Positions 31,014 through 42,255 of a stretch of DNA of 64,000 nt are shown here, one piece after another. The first letter of the stretch is position 1. Every line of letters begins with the position of its first letter. Source of the stretch: Yamagishiella unicocca (taxonomy: Eukaryota > Chlorophyta > Chlorophyceae > Chlamydomonadales > Volvocaceae); NCBI GenBank assembly GCA_003116995.1, contig BDSL01000187.1:1-64000 (forward strand). The letters are read 5' to 3'. A program made the position numbers and the translations under genes. Below the pieces are notes generated by a model, which was not told the origin of the DNA, searched no databases, and saw only the letters and a program-made list of their open reading frames with translations.

Positions 31014-32714
31014 GAGCGCGTGCGGAGGATGATCAGTGGCTGCAGTCCAAGCAGCGCCTCAGCCGCGGTGCCGCTGCATCGCCGCACGATAATCCACGTA
31101 TGGCGTCCTACGGAAGGCAGGTGGCAGCGGCGGCAAGGGGGCGAAAACATGACTTGGCACTCGTGGTACGCAAAGTGCATATAAGTCGGTTATTGTCATG
31201 ATTGTAGGTTGTGACCGCGGAAATGGCACCGGCCCGTTTCCTCAGCAGCATCCTGAGTAATGGGATTTACCTGCGAGTCCAGAGAACGGGAGCTGTAATG
31301 TCTGGGCCCCTCCCAAGGCACGAAGCATGGCTGGATGGCTTACTGAGAAACCTCAAAGAAGGCCCCCAATAGTCCTGCAATGCACCCTTACGCATATATC
31401 GGATCCTGGGATGGTTGCGCTGTTGATTGCGGCAAACGCGTGCAGAACAGGCCGTCAGTGGACATTCGCCATCAGGCCACGTCGGATACAGCTGCAACTA
31501 TGAGGATTGCAGCTGTATGTATATCCGATTTAGCAGCAGCCACAAAGTTCTTGCAGCATTGTGCTGAAATGCATACCCCAATCCTGAGGTACCGGTGGCT
31601 GTCCTCCGAACGAATTTAGCCAGGACAGAGCTTACATCCAGCGCTCTGAAGCAAGATAACGTGGATGACGCAGTTGGAAGAAAATCCTGGCATCATTGGA
31701 TGTATAATAGGGCAGATGGACGTCTAAAGGCGGACATGCACCGTTTCGCCTCCGTAAGGGTCGACTCCAGTTTGGTTGCTGGCTATCGTTACTATTAATA
31801 CAAAAAAGCATGTGATTTACAATCCAGCAAGGACGCGGCAGAATGCAGCAGCTAAGAGGGAGCTGGAGGTGGGCAGTCCGGCCGCTGTACGATAACTGAC
31901 ACTACTGCTTGCACTGCACTGGAAGGTCACTCGCCTAGACCTGGTCGTGTTGAGCGCACCAGGATTGTATGCAAAGCTTCTGAACACTATGAATTTGTGG
32001 CCGAACAACGAGAGAAGCCATAGCCAGGTGGAGGCTTTCCGCGCGACTAATTGCCACGAATTGAAGTATTGACAGCCAATTTGCTGCATACCAACAAATT
32101 ATCACTTCCCCAGCGCAAAGTACATGATGAGACGAGTGCCAGGTAGTGCATCCTGTACCGGTACCGCAAGCAAAGGGTTCGGCTGCGCTCGTGCGCTTGC
32201 ATATGCTGGACTTTAACTAAACATAAAAGTTCAAATGTTCGTATGATTTACACCTGTTTATTCGTCGGTTAGAGCCCTTTGAGATGTAACGTGCCTGACA
32301 GCCTGCTGTTTAAATTTTGCGCGACAGATGCATACATTGATGTGGGGCCGGGTGCCCTCTCAGCCCCTTATTAACGGGTATCATCAGGATTGAGCAGCTT
32401 TATCTGGGTGAAGGCTTGTCGGTAGAGCGGCAAAGTCAATTTCCAATCGGTCCCTTCGGCACAGCCACTGCGACAGCGGTAGCACTAGTGTTTCATCTTC
32501 ATCACACTTATATATTATGGCCGCGCAGCAGGATCAGCCAACAGCGTGCGCCACCCGCCGCCCCGCCTGCTGAGCAGTCGGCGCTGCTCCTGCGCCAGAG
32601 CCCCACGGTGGCGAAAGAGCGGGACGCTGGTGTGGTCTGCCTGGACCCGTGGGTCACCCGGGGGACAGCCCTGGCCGGCCAGCCGCGGGTTGAAGGTGAC
32701 GTTGGCCTGGTCTG

Positions 32715-33008
32715 ATGGGCTCGGAGGGCCCGCGGGGGGCCGGGGATCTTGTCAGCGAGGGTTTATTGGGGCACGGAGGGCCGGCAGGGGTGCAAGGCGA
32801 GGGGCCGTGGGAGACCGGCAGTGAGACCGCGCGTTCCCGCGGGTTTCATATGGTTGTTGGCCGCGGGGCGACGGGCCACGTTTGTTCCGAGTGCGTTGTG
32901 CGCTTGTGTCGGCGGGGTACGGAGGTCACTGGGATATCCATGCCAATGGCACTTTACAATGCTCTCGTTGTCCCCGTGCTCTCCTGGGGTACCGACGTGG
33001 GCCCCTGA
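32715..33008 (+). pseudogene. LINE ORF2 fragment (Q2)
   Basis: Copy of 21650-21946, ending MALYNALVVPVLSWGTDV, with a small deletion before the motif. Confidence 0.5.
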
Positions 33009-33133
33009 CTCCATTGGTGTTAACTTCGAGAGCGCTGTGGCCAATCCTATGGTTCCGGAGCAACGTGCGTACATGCGGTCAGAGTTGTCGAAAAGATCGC
33101 TCCAGCCCCATTGGGATTTCGTTGCGGACCTAG

Positions 33134-33211
33134 AATGGCTGTCAAGGGTCGTACGGACTGCTGGGCAGGCAAGGTCCTCCCCCGCAATCCGTACGACCCT
33201 TGACAGCCATT
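33134..33211. repeat. Long hairpin with 32-nt arms (Q2)
   Basis: Arms 33134-33165 and 33180-33211. Right arm ends GACAGCCATT, which restores the pair that is mismatched in Q1 and Q3, but it has other mismatches near the loop. Confidence 0.85.
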
Positions 33212-33414
33212 TCTGCATGTTTGGGTGCGAGGCCGCCTGAGGGCTGCACGGCGACGACTTAGTCGCGCACGATGCTACCATGAACGGTCGGTAGCTTTTC
33301 GGAAGGATTTACTGCGCGATTTGACGCATGGTGGGTGGTTCGCGACACGTTAGGTGACCCACGGGCCTCTCCAACCGGCTCTATCGGCGCTTAGGCCTGT
33401 CGCGGCTTGGCGAG

Positions 33415-34200
33415 TTGGGGGGTCGCTCAGCGGCTCCGAAGACGTCGGCTGGGCAGCTCGGAGGGGCGCGCGGGGGCGTTCGTCGCTCCCGGTGGGGCCC
33501 TGGACCTGGACTGTCACTGAGCTCCCGCTGCGACCCCCTCAGCGAGGAGCTAGCGGGGGACGTAGACAGTGAGCTAGTAGTAGCCAGCAACCCCATGCTG
33601 GCTTCCTTGCTTTACATGCACGGACGGAAGCCCATCGCGTCTTCGGAGCACGCTTTCCAGAACAAGGCACGCAAGCTGACCAGCGACGCGTCAGCCCGGG
33701 CGTCGATGTACTGGAGGCTGGCGCAGTCGACGGCCTCGGACTCGGAGCGGCTGCGGCCCCTGGAGGCCGCGCTAGCAGCGAGCAACCAGCTGGCCGGGGT
33801 GCGGGCAACAATGGTGGAGGTGTCCAACATGCGTGCCAAGGGGATCCCGCACGCCACGGCGGCCCAGGTCATCGGCGGACCACCCGAGCAGCGCAAGTTC
33901 ATCGCCATGCTGACTTCGATGCCGGACGAAGTGCTCGGCGCGCTGGGTGGGTTCATCGCCAGCGAGGCGACGAGCAGCGTGTCGGCGACGGTGTTTAGCG
34001 AGCAGCGCGTCTTCGGTGCGGGATAGGATGCCCGCTCCATCCTATCCGGCTCCCCCCCACTACCCCCAAAGCCACCTGCGGCTCCTCCCGCCGCCCCCTG
34101 CCGAATTGAGGCGTCAGCACACAGCCCCAGGCGGCAGCAGCATGGTCTGCGACGAGTGCGGCCAGAAGGGTCACGGCTTCCTGCACTGCCCGGGCATGAC
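33415..34200 (+). pseudogene. gag-like frame with CCHC zinc knuckle
   Basis: The first frame (33415-34026) is helix-rich and gag-like (SSEHAFQNKARKL, MYWRLAQSTASDSERLRPLE, TMVEVSNMRAKGIPHATAAQ). It ends in TAG at 34024. A shifted frame continues with a proline-rich stretch and CDECGQKGHGFLHC, an exact CX2CX4HX4C zinc knuckle as in retroelement gag proteins. It sits directly upstream of the recombinase remnant in the same strand. The frame change shows it is inactive. The element type is probably DIRS-like. Confidence 0.55.
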
Positions 34201-34204
34201 GGCC

Positions 34205-35245
34205 CGCATGGCCTCAGACGCACCTCGGTATCTATCGCACTGGGGACAGTCCTGCCCGTTCTGCCGGTTCTGTGAGGATCAGCTGGGGCTGTCGGAGTCC
34301 GAGGTCTTCCCGAGGGTCTGGGGTGAGGACCTGAACCCGATGTCGGCGTGCCTGTTTGTGACGGTCGCCACGTCACGCTACACCGCGTCAACGGTGGAGG
34401 GCACGCTCTCGGCGCTCGCCGACTGGCAGCGGTCCCGCGGCGTCTGGGGCGGTGACAGTTTCAATCACCGCCCATGGGTCAAGCCCATGCTCGCGAGAGC
34501 GTGGCGGACATGATCGCCGGCGCACGCAGACGGGAGTGGTGTGGAAGGGCCGCTAACGTTGGGGCTGCTGTGTCTGCTGATTGGCTGGCTGGTGACCCGG
34601 GCGGGTCCACAGCTGGAGGCAGCCCTGCGACACACGTGCGACGCCTGCTGGTTGGCTGTCGGGTTTTTTGGATTGCAGCGGTGCTCGGAGCGGGTCGAGC
34701 TGACACCGGCCAGCATCACAGACCTCCCTGGACGGGGCGTGTCGTCTGGATCGCGCGCAGCAAGGCTGACCAGTTGGGACGAGGGGTATCACTATGTCTG
34801 ACGGAGTGCACGGAGAGGGGGATGCCGATTGGAAAAGTCGTGCGGAGGTTTCGGCAGGCACATACGTGTGCGGACGGCAAGGTATGTAGGTATCGGACCC
34901 CCTCTTCCCCCGGTGGGGCCGGACGGGGCCGGTGTTTGGGCACAGCATGGTGAAGGGGGTGTTTACCGCGAGGTTGCGCGAGCTGTTGCGGACGCTGCAG
35001 TCGGAGTTTCCACAGCTGACGTATACGTTTGGAAATACTTTCCAAAATCCAAGTGGCTGGGGCTGCAGACGCACACTGTTATCGGCACACAGCCTGCGCC
35101 AAGGAGGCGCGATCGCAATGGCGGAAGCGGGCGTGAGTGGGGAGCTCGTCAAGCTGCACGGCAGGTGGCAGTCGGACGCGGTGGATGCTTGCTTGAAGCC
35201 GTCCTGCTCCCTGGCCACCCAGTGGAGCGAGGTTGGCGGCTTGTA
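34205..35245 (+). pseudogene. Tyrosine recombinase of a DIRS-like element (Z1)
   Basis: Pieces in three frames together give a tyrosine recombinase. The core-binding part reads SRYTASTVEGTLSALADWQR. The helix with the first catalytic Arg reads CWLAVGFFGLQRCSE, the Lys strand reads VVWIARSKADQLGRG, and the C-terminal exon (34932-35246) reads SAHSLRQGGAIAMAEAG (HxxR) and LVKLHGRWQSDAV. The Tyr expected a few residues later (DAYL in relatives) is Cys (DACL). Frameshifts at about 34512 and 34800 and this change make it dead. No reverse transcriptase or RNase H is nearby, so the element is incomplete. Confidence 0.6.
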
Positions 35246-35859
35246 GCGCGAGCGCATGGGGGCGCTCCAGGAGGGGGCGGGAGGCTCACCCCTGGGACTG
35301 GGTGTGGGGGAAGCTGAGAGCTAAGGGTCGCTGAGAGCAGAGCGGCGCCGGGGCAGTGCCCAAGCGGCGCGGGCCGGGCCGGCACACCTGGGCCTCCCGG
35401 GTCGACTGGAGGCGGGTATGAGGCCAGAGGGCCACGCAAGTTCCAAACATCCCACACGTCGCCCTCCCTTTCGCTGCATGTTGACGAAGGCAGCACGTGT
35501 TTTCGGCGGTCAGAGGGACCTGAAGTGGTTCGTGCAGTACGATTTCCATGAGCGCCGCACGGTTCCGGGTTCCCACTTGTGACCCGTACAACTTTGGAGC
35601 GCAGAGCCGGTAGAAATGCCTTGAGCATTATTGTCTTATGTATAACAGGTTCTGTAATTGCTTTTTGAAATAGTGCCAAGTAACCGAACACTGACTCGAA
35701 GCCAAGTGGCACCTTCCTTTTGAACCTCAAGGTGCTGAATTGCGTCGTTTGTCTCATTGTTTTTCAGCAAGCGCTCTCCTTATGCCCGCCTGCCTTCTCT
35801 TGGCTGGTGGAAGAAGTAGAAAGGTAGCGTAGGACTACTTTTGCATACCTTTCTGCGCT

Positions 35860-36300
35860 GCCTGCATCTTGCAGCGAGATTGGAAGGACACGACCACTAC
35901 TTGATTCTCTCGTGGAGGCGATAGCGGCAGGCTGCTGTGCTGCAGTCAGCGGACGGCCGAAAGGCATTCGACTACCAGCAAGTGGACCTGCTGCGCGAGG
36001 ACCTGGCTCTCGGCACAACGACGATCCCAACCAACGGCAACTTCGGGTTTGTGCTGGTTCCAAAGGTTATCAAAGCCACGCTGGTGGCTGCGGACGTCTG
36101 CGTTCGGGCAAACCGTGCTTCCACAGTCCCCAGCCCAGCGTGCTTCATGGCGGCACGTTGCGAGCCTGCTGCGATTCGACGCGCCCTGCCAAACTTGTAC
36201 CCACCTGTATCCCACTACTCCCCTACTCTAACATTTCGAAGCTTGTTGACTTGCCGAACTTGCTGCCAGGTGTGCCTCATCTCCATCCCCTTCTGAGCCC
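35860..36300 (+). pseudogene. FAS1-like frame (Z1)
   Basis: The frame reads AVLQSADGRKAFDYQQVDLL, then REDLALGTTTIPTNGNFGFV and LVPKVIKATLVAADVCVRAN. DNA alignment by eye shows it is a diverged relative of the P frame at 13685, with the same order of motifs and the FAS1-like AADV step. Upstream codons are shifted relative to P by an indel, and a splice-like CTTGCAG lies at about 35876. A Z2 copy is at 50861-51199. Confidence 0.4.
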
Positions 36301-36364
36301 GGCCGTGGACAGCACCTTCGGGCCGCTCGACGCCTCAGACTTGCCAAAAGCCCTCTCCTAAGCT

Positions 36365-36473
36365 GACGAGGGCAGGATTTGAGCCCGCGCCCTTACGGAC
36401 TAGTAGGTTTCCTTCCTGATACTGCACCAGGTAGTCCTGAAACTAGCGCCTCAGACCGCTCGGCCACCTCGTC
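36365..36473 (-). tRNA. tRNA-Leu(CAG) with 30-nt intron (Z1)
   Basis: On the minus strand the 7-bp acceptor stem GACGAGG/CCTCGTC, the D arm GGCCGAGCGGTC, the anticodon stem CTAGT/ACTAG with loop TTCAGGT (anticodon CAG), a short variable arm and a T arm are all present. A 30-base intron follows position 37, the canonical place, and its CCTG can pair with the anticodon CAGG. The T loop reads CTCAAAT instead of TTCAAAT, and the T stem has one G-T pair. The residue after GGTCT is G where Z2 and most Leu tRNAs have A. CCA is not encoded. Confidence 0.85.
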
Positions 36474-36824
36474 ATGCTACCCCTCGATGGCCTCATTGCA
36501 GTCGCTTCAGTCCAACGCGCACATTGTGTGTACACACGACTGGAGGGGGCGGGTGCGGAGGGGGGAGCGTGCAGCGGGGGGGGCGTCGGGGTTGACATGC
36601 TGGAGGAGCCGCATATCGCCGGATGTGACGCCGGTGTGGGGCTGCCATGCAGAGGCTTTCGCGGCCAGGGTACTCGGGTGCGACATGTGTCGTAGAACAC
36701 ACCTGGAGTGGGAACCCTTACTCTTGCGCTTAACGTGCCTGCTTGCCCTGCGAAGGATCACAGTTGTTAGTGGGGAGCAGGGCCAGGGGGCGCTGCTTGG
36801 GGCGGTGGCGTCCGCTTTCTGCAG

Positions 36825-37287
36825 GGGCCTCCATTTCGGCGGACGGATCCAAGTGCGATATCGCGCGGATCCAGAGCGTGTTTGGATTCAAGCTCAGAGT
36901 TGCGGCGCAGGTACGGCCGGGCAGTGCTGCGCCGGAGTTGGAGTCCCGGTGGGGGGTGGCCACCGGGGCCCTAGGCGAGGTTGTGGGTGCCGGTACTGCC
37001 GTAGGTGGTGGTGGTGTCGGAGAACAGGTCTAGGAAGGTGGTCATGGTGCGGATGGAGGAATAGTTGGTGCTGAGGAACCGTCCGCCTTGCAGGGGAGGG
37101 AGCCCCGGGTGGTCTTGTGTCCACACCCTGCCTATGTCCTCCGCCTCATCGCCATTTCGCCCACCCTCTCCAAATCCATATCACCACAAAGTAACAACCC
37201 AACCGCCGCAACCTCTCACAGGTCCGTCTCTTAGCGGATGCGTACGCCACCCATGGTGCGATCCGCAAGGTCACTCGCTTTGAGTAG
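36825..37287 (+). pseudogene. Orphan FAS1 3' exons (P3)
   Basis: Exact counterparts of 8686-8771 and 9084-9149, with the stop at 37285. No M11, lectin, WSC or FAS1 H1 exon precedes them; the upstream DNA is Z1. One CTC is lost in the acceptor tract. They are gene-end fragments carried along by the array. Confidence 0.6.
36971..37086 (-). CDS. Possible antisense exon (P3)
   Basis: Copy of 8832-8947 with the same acceptor, frame and stop. Confidence 0.3.
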
Positions 37288-37494
37288 CTGCGCTATGCTG
37301 TAGTCCTGGTGGGAAGAAACAGGGGGCCGCGGCGCGTTGGGGGGTTGTGTGTGCGAGCCGGTCTCTGTAAAGTGCTGCCATGGGCCTTGCACATTCCACA
37401 GGCTGCAGGGCCGCTGGGGACGGCGAGCAGCGACTGGATCGCGGAGTCACAGCTACTGGAGCTATGAGGTGAGGCGGAGGTGAGGCATGGCTCG

Positions 37495-37812
37495 CTAGCG
37501 CGTGGCGTATCTCATCAAACGGTTTTGACAGCTTTGCAAGGCGCGTTCGAATACGGTACGGGCTATGTGGTCCGAAACAGCACGTGGGACACCCTGCAGC
37601 TGTCGCGTGAGTCGGTCCTTACGTAGAGCCACCGTGCAGCTGGCAGGTCCACGGGCAGCATCGTTGTCGATACACTGTGCGTTACGACGGTGTCCCTGAG
37701 TTGCAAGGATTCGACTGGGCAAACGCCAGGTGGAAGTAAGGAAGCATAGGGAATACCGATTCCACGACAGGATGACGGCGTTTTTTAACGCCATTTCCTC
37801 TTGAACATTCAT
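37495..37812 (-). CDS. Minus-strand hypothetical frame, 105 codons (P3)
   Basis: Shortened copy of the frame at 9133-9669; a five-base GGTAC duplication near 37556 changes its end to ARTVFERALQSCQNRL. Confidence 0.2.
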   Translation of the reverse strand: MNVQEEMALKNAVILSWNRYSLCFLTSTWRLPSRILATQGHRRNAQCIDNDAARGPASCTVALRKDRLTRQLQGVPRAVSDHIARTVFERALQSCQNRLMRYATR

Positions 37813-37957
37813 CGGTACCTATGATTTGTGAGGACACTGAGCAGCCCAGGGACGAAAGGGCAGTCCCATTCCTACTAGTCCAAGATACAGAGACGGCAGC
37901 CAGCCTTGCTGCTGTTTACATACGGATTGAGTAACCGCCACTGCCGCCGCCCCGACC

Positions 37958-38233
37958 CGGCCGCGCGTCAAGCGCTTCGTCCGCAGGGAGGAGTCGGACG
38001 ACGGGCAGCTGTCTTTGGAGGTGGTGGAGCGGGTGGGTTGGTGGAGGATGGCAAGCGGGTGACCCTCAGCAGCGCCCCATCACCTTCCAAATGAGCAACC
38101 CCACGCCCAAGATGGAGTGTACGGCAGAGCAGCCGCTGACGTGGGCGGCTTCCTGGGCCACACCAACACCGTGACGGAGAAGAGGCTGGTGGCGGAGACG
38201 CTACTTGACATGACTGAGGACAGCCTGCGCTAG
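37958..38233 (+). pseudogene. Decayed coding remnant (P3)
   Basis: Copy of 9815-10093, with the same frame breaks and a three-base difference in DMTGEDS. Confidence 0.35.
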
Positions 38234-38762
38234 GGTGAGGTGGCGGGAGGGGGCAGGTAGGGGGGCCAGGGAGGGGCGAGATGCCAGCAGCCGCAACACC
38301 GCCAACATGCGCACCACTGCCTGTGCGGCTGCCCGGCTGTCACATTACGAAGCAGATGTTGATCCGTCGTGGGAATCTATGCCTCGAATAGTTGTGAGGT
38401 TTGACGACTTGAATAGTCTGCGACGAGGAGCTTCATGACTCTGTCGTTCACCGGGTAATTACCGGTAGTCTAACCGTCCAGTGCGCATGCGGCACTCCAG
38501 TAACCTAATTAAGGGCGATATGTTAGCCTGAGTACATGCTGAATGCTTAAAACACCCGTGGATTTAGTGAAGCCGCTGCCCGGGAAATTCTAATATGCGA
38601 TTGGTGGTCTGGAAAGTTGGAGGCGTGTGGAGTAGGAACCGGCGGGGTGAAATTAAGGAATGAAGGTCGGGTCTTTGTAAGAGGCAGGAAGCAAGGATAC
38701 AAGAAAGGATGAATGTTACAGTAGTAGAGAAGACGTGAACGTATGAAGCCACGTACGCGGCA

Positions 38763-39344
38763 TCAGGGGGCGGGGGGGAGGGGAGGGGCACTGGCGGCCG
38801 AGGGGCAGGCGGGGGGCGGGGCGGCGGCAGGGCTGGCACGGGGGCCACCGGGTAGGGGCAGGAGCTTCACTTTGCGGAGGTTGAGCTGCTGTCCCGACGC
38901 GGCGTGGAAGGCGTCCATGGTAGCCAGGAAGCGGGGGACGTCCGCGGCATCCCGGAGGAGGGGGGTGCGGTCATCCGCGTACTGGGAGGCGGTGAGGCGG
39001 AGGTCGGCGAGGGAGATGCCGATGGCTTCATGCTGCAGCCAGGAGAGGAGGGCCTGGCCGGGAGCGAGGTAGAGGAGGGGCGCAGCCGGGCAGCCCTGTC
39101 GAACGCCGGCAGTGATTGGAACCCAGCCGGACAGGTGGCCATTGACGAGGGCGGCAGAGCGGGTGCCCCCGAGCAGGCGTTGCACCCAGGCAAGGCAGCC
39201 AGGGCCCACACCCATGGCATCCAGGCATTCCTGGTGCTGCTGCAGAGTACGTAGTTCGAGTTTGCGCAGCACCAAATACGTAGTTTGCGCAGCACCAAAT
39301 ACGTAGTTTGCGCAGCACCAAATACGTAGTTTGCGCAGCACCAA
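38763..39344 (-). pseudogene. LINE reverse transcriptase fragment (P3)
   Basis: Same fragment as in P1, here open from before LQQHQECLDAMGVGP through QYADD and on into the thumb: RDAADVPRFLATMDAFHAAS, then QQLNLRKVKLLPLP. It thus shows motifs that the P1 frameshift hides and is the better copy for placing the element in a clade. Endonuclease and C-terminal parts are missing. Confidence 0.75.
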
Positions 39345-39372
39345 ATACGTAGTTTGCGCAGCACCAAATACG
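39261..39372. repeat. 23-bp tandem repeat, five copies
   Basis: TTTGCGCAGCACCAAATACG plus TAG is repeated at 39261, 39284, 39307, 39330 and 39353. P1 has a single copy at 11125. Because 23 is not a multiple of three the repeat cycles through all frames on the minus strand. Confidence 0.9.
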
Positions 39373-40527
39373 GCCGCTGTGCTGAGGAATCGCGTTGAGC
39401 TGCCGGTACTCGCGCTGCATTAGGCATTACACCGGTACAAGCGAAGGCGCCGGGACTACCTGGCGTGGTGGATCCGAAACCAAAGGCAGCTGTCGCCTGG
39501 CGGCGCTGACGACCCAAACGCGGGGCTCGCAGCGACCTACGCGCCGAAAGGACGTGAACAGCGCCACCAGGCTCTCCGAAACCGCCAGCCGTACGATGGT
39601 GTCCCAGCACCAGCTCGAAAGGATGAGGCGACGGGAGCGGCGAGCCGTCGGGTCGTATGTGCAGCGGACTTGGTGCCGGCCTGCGCGGGCGGCAGCGGTG
39701 CATTGTCGGAACACAGCGCACGAACCAGGAGGGCAGAGCCGCGCGAATTTCGGAGCTAACGCTGCTGGGCGTTGCTTGGTGGCACGCGTGGGGGTTTAAA
39801 GAGAATCCGTGAATCCACGCGTGGGGGACCCGCTGAGAGCGAAACACGTGTGCCTGTACCGCGCCGCCTGGGTTATATGCTGGCAACAGGCCTGGATTAC
39901 GTGTAAGTAGCCGGCTGGGGTTATGTGCTAGCAACATTCAGGCGCTGCGGCGAGTGCGGAGGTCCTTGTGATGGCCCCAGCATGATGCCTCCGTGTGGCC
40001 GGAGACGACCTTTTATGATGAGTCCCTCTTATCTTCGCACGTAGTTAGCAAGCCGTATCCGCATCCAGCCCCCACCCAACCCCACGCCTCAACAGCGCAG
40101 GTGGGACCACCAAACTAATTACCCGGAGGTTCCGTGTGCCTCGCTGGTTATCGTGACACACCCCCTGCAGCTTACTCAGGTGCAGCGGCTCTTGCCAGCA
40201 AAGGGGCGCTGGGGCAGCAAGTGTGGCGCCGCCGGCGCCAGCACGCCAGGGGCGGTCAGTCGGCCCCAGCGCCGCCACCTGCACCGTGGCCGCCGTTGGG
40301 GCAGGCGGCCTCTGAGGCGATTGCCGCATCACCGTCGACGCGAAGACGACGGCACCGTTGGACCTGACGACCGGATGGTGGACAGAGAGGGGGAGTCAGC
40401 AACCGTAAGCTGCACGTGTGTAATTGAATACTCTACTCAGTACGGCACCTCAGACGGTGCTAGCCATTTTCCTTTACGGGCACGTTCATTGTTTGTTATC
40501 GCGGCCATATGTCACCGATAACCATAC

Positions 40528-40746
40528 ATGGTCTTCGCCGCCACGCTCTGCTGCGAGCGGCGCGTAGTCTCGCGGGCGGAGAGCTCCCGCCACAAGTCCG
40601 CCGGGAGGTGCTGCAGCAGCAATCCCGTATCGTTCTCGCCTGTCTACGAAAATAACACCTTTCCTATCCTGGCGGTGCTGTCCAAGGTCAGTTTTCTCCC
40701 GACCATCGAGTGCGAGTACACGTGTCCGAGGACGTGTGACGATTGA
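40528..40746 (+). CDS. Small frame with the NTFPILAVLSKV module (P3)
   Basis: Copy of 12301-12546, with a local replacement after CPRTC that ends the frame early. Confidence 0.3.
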   Translation: MVFAATLCCERRVVSRAESSRHKSAGRCCSSNPVSFSPVYENNTFPILAVLSKVSFLPTIECEYTCPRTCDD

Positions 40747-41901
40747 CGCATTTCGTCGTTTGTTGAGCGTGCCGACATTCCCTGTGCTCACGACAGCTCC
40801 AATTGCTTGCCAGATTTCCCTCCCCAGCCCCACCTACATGTCCTCGAGGCGCGTGCAAGACCTCCGAAGCTATGGACCATTAAAAGCTCGGAGTTCGACT
40901 CAGCAGGTCCCATTCGGCTCGCTTGGCAGCCCAATCCAGCAGCGAGCCCTCCTGTAAACGTAGACAGAGCAGGAACGAATAAGTTCGGGGCACGGCGGTT
41001 TTGGTCCCTCCCCCCCCGCTCGGTTTGTCCACTCCCCACCTAAACCCGTTATCCCCCTTTTCCTCCCCCGTGCCCACCTACCCTGACTGCGTTCCCCTCC
41101 AGCACCACTGCTCCACCAGTAGTAGCGCGGCCCGCAATACCCAGCACGCCCTACTAAACGGAGATAACGAACACAGCACGCATACGATTCCCCCGCCCTT
41201 CCCTACCACGAGCGCCCGTCACCGCCGCTGGCCCCTGCGTGTTCCGCCAGCGTCAGGTGCCACCCCACCACTGGCCGCATGAGGCCCACAGAGCGCGCCC
41301 AAGCGTATCATGGCAGCGGCGGTCGCCAGCGCCGACTACTACAAGAAGGATGGACTAGCGGAGTTGCTGAAGCAGGTAGACAGCGGGGTGGGGCGGAACA
41401 AGGAGTGCGGGAGCAGCCGTAGAAGCAAGCTGCTCTGACAGCAGAGGCACCTGCATGATTCTTCCTGGTCGTAGTGGAAAAGCAAGGTAGGTCGCACTGC
41501 CGGCAAAGGAGCGAGCAGCCGCTGTCCAGGAGCCATTCGCACACCGCCTGCTGCCCCGCGAGTGTTGCCTGTGGCCCCCAAAGCTGTCCTGCCTGCTCCA
41601 ACTGTCTTGAAGCGGTATCAACCACGAAAGACATCATGATACCATGTTGGTATGTTCGTTAGGGCCATGGACTTCGTGGGCAACGCCAGCAGCAGAATGC
41701 GTTATGCGAGTACCGGATCGGAGTTGGTAGAGTTAGATAGATATCTCAAAGGTCTGCGAAGAGGAACTGCATGACGGTGCCAATTGAAATGCCGGAAGGC
41801 CAACCGTACTGCAGATAGGAGATAGCCCTAGTTAAGACTAAAGCTCGAGTATCTCAACCAAACGAATCATAAAATGTGACACCCGCCTGCCCTATCTCGG
41901 C

Positions 41902-42255
41902 TTGTGGAAGAAGCAGAAGGCAGCGCAGGAACACAAAACTTATTGCATATTCAGCTGTTACATGTCGCTGCCTGCATCTTTGAGCAAGATTGCGAAGGAC
42001 AGCACCATTAACGGTATGCTAAGGCTACAGCAACAGGTTGCGGTACTGCTGCCGATGGACGGTAGGATGGCGCGAACGGCAACCGGATACCAGCAAATTG
42101 AGTTGCTGCGCAAGAACCTGGCTCTCAGCGCGATGTTGATGCCAACCAACGCCAGCGATGAGGTTCTGCTGGTCCCAAAGGTAATCAAGGCCCCAGTCGT
42201 GGTTGCTGACGTCTGCGTTCGGTCAAACGGTGCTTCCACGAGCGGAATGCTATAG
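41902..42255 (+). pseudogene. FAS1-like frame (P3)
   Basis: Intact copy of the 13685 frame, identical in its translation by eye. Confidence 0.45.

Larger units (their letters stand above)
28726..33402 (+). repeat. Array segment Q, copy 2 (internally deleted, 3'-truncated)
   Basis: Compared with Q1 it lacks about 330 bases after 28829 and about 300 before the CTGG repeat (29510). It ends at 33402 within GGCCTGTCGC, before the second LLPG module, and continues directly into Z1. All remaining Q features are present. Confidence 0.85.
33403..36806 (+). repeat. Array segment Z, copy 1
   Basis: This 3.4 kb segment recurs as Z2 (49134-51731), which lacks its first 590 bases. It holds a decayed gag plus tyrosine-recombinase element, a FAS1-like frame and a tRNA-Leu gene, and is followed by P in both copies. 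Stretch 35250-35860 and 36474-36806 show no further gene. Confidence 0.85.

Noticed and set aside
39261..39372. Evenly spaced 23-bp repeats as a CRISPR array
   Set aside because: The units are contiguous, with no spacers, and the sequence is eukaryotic.
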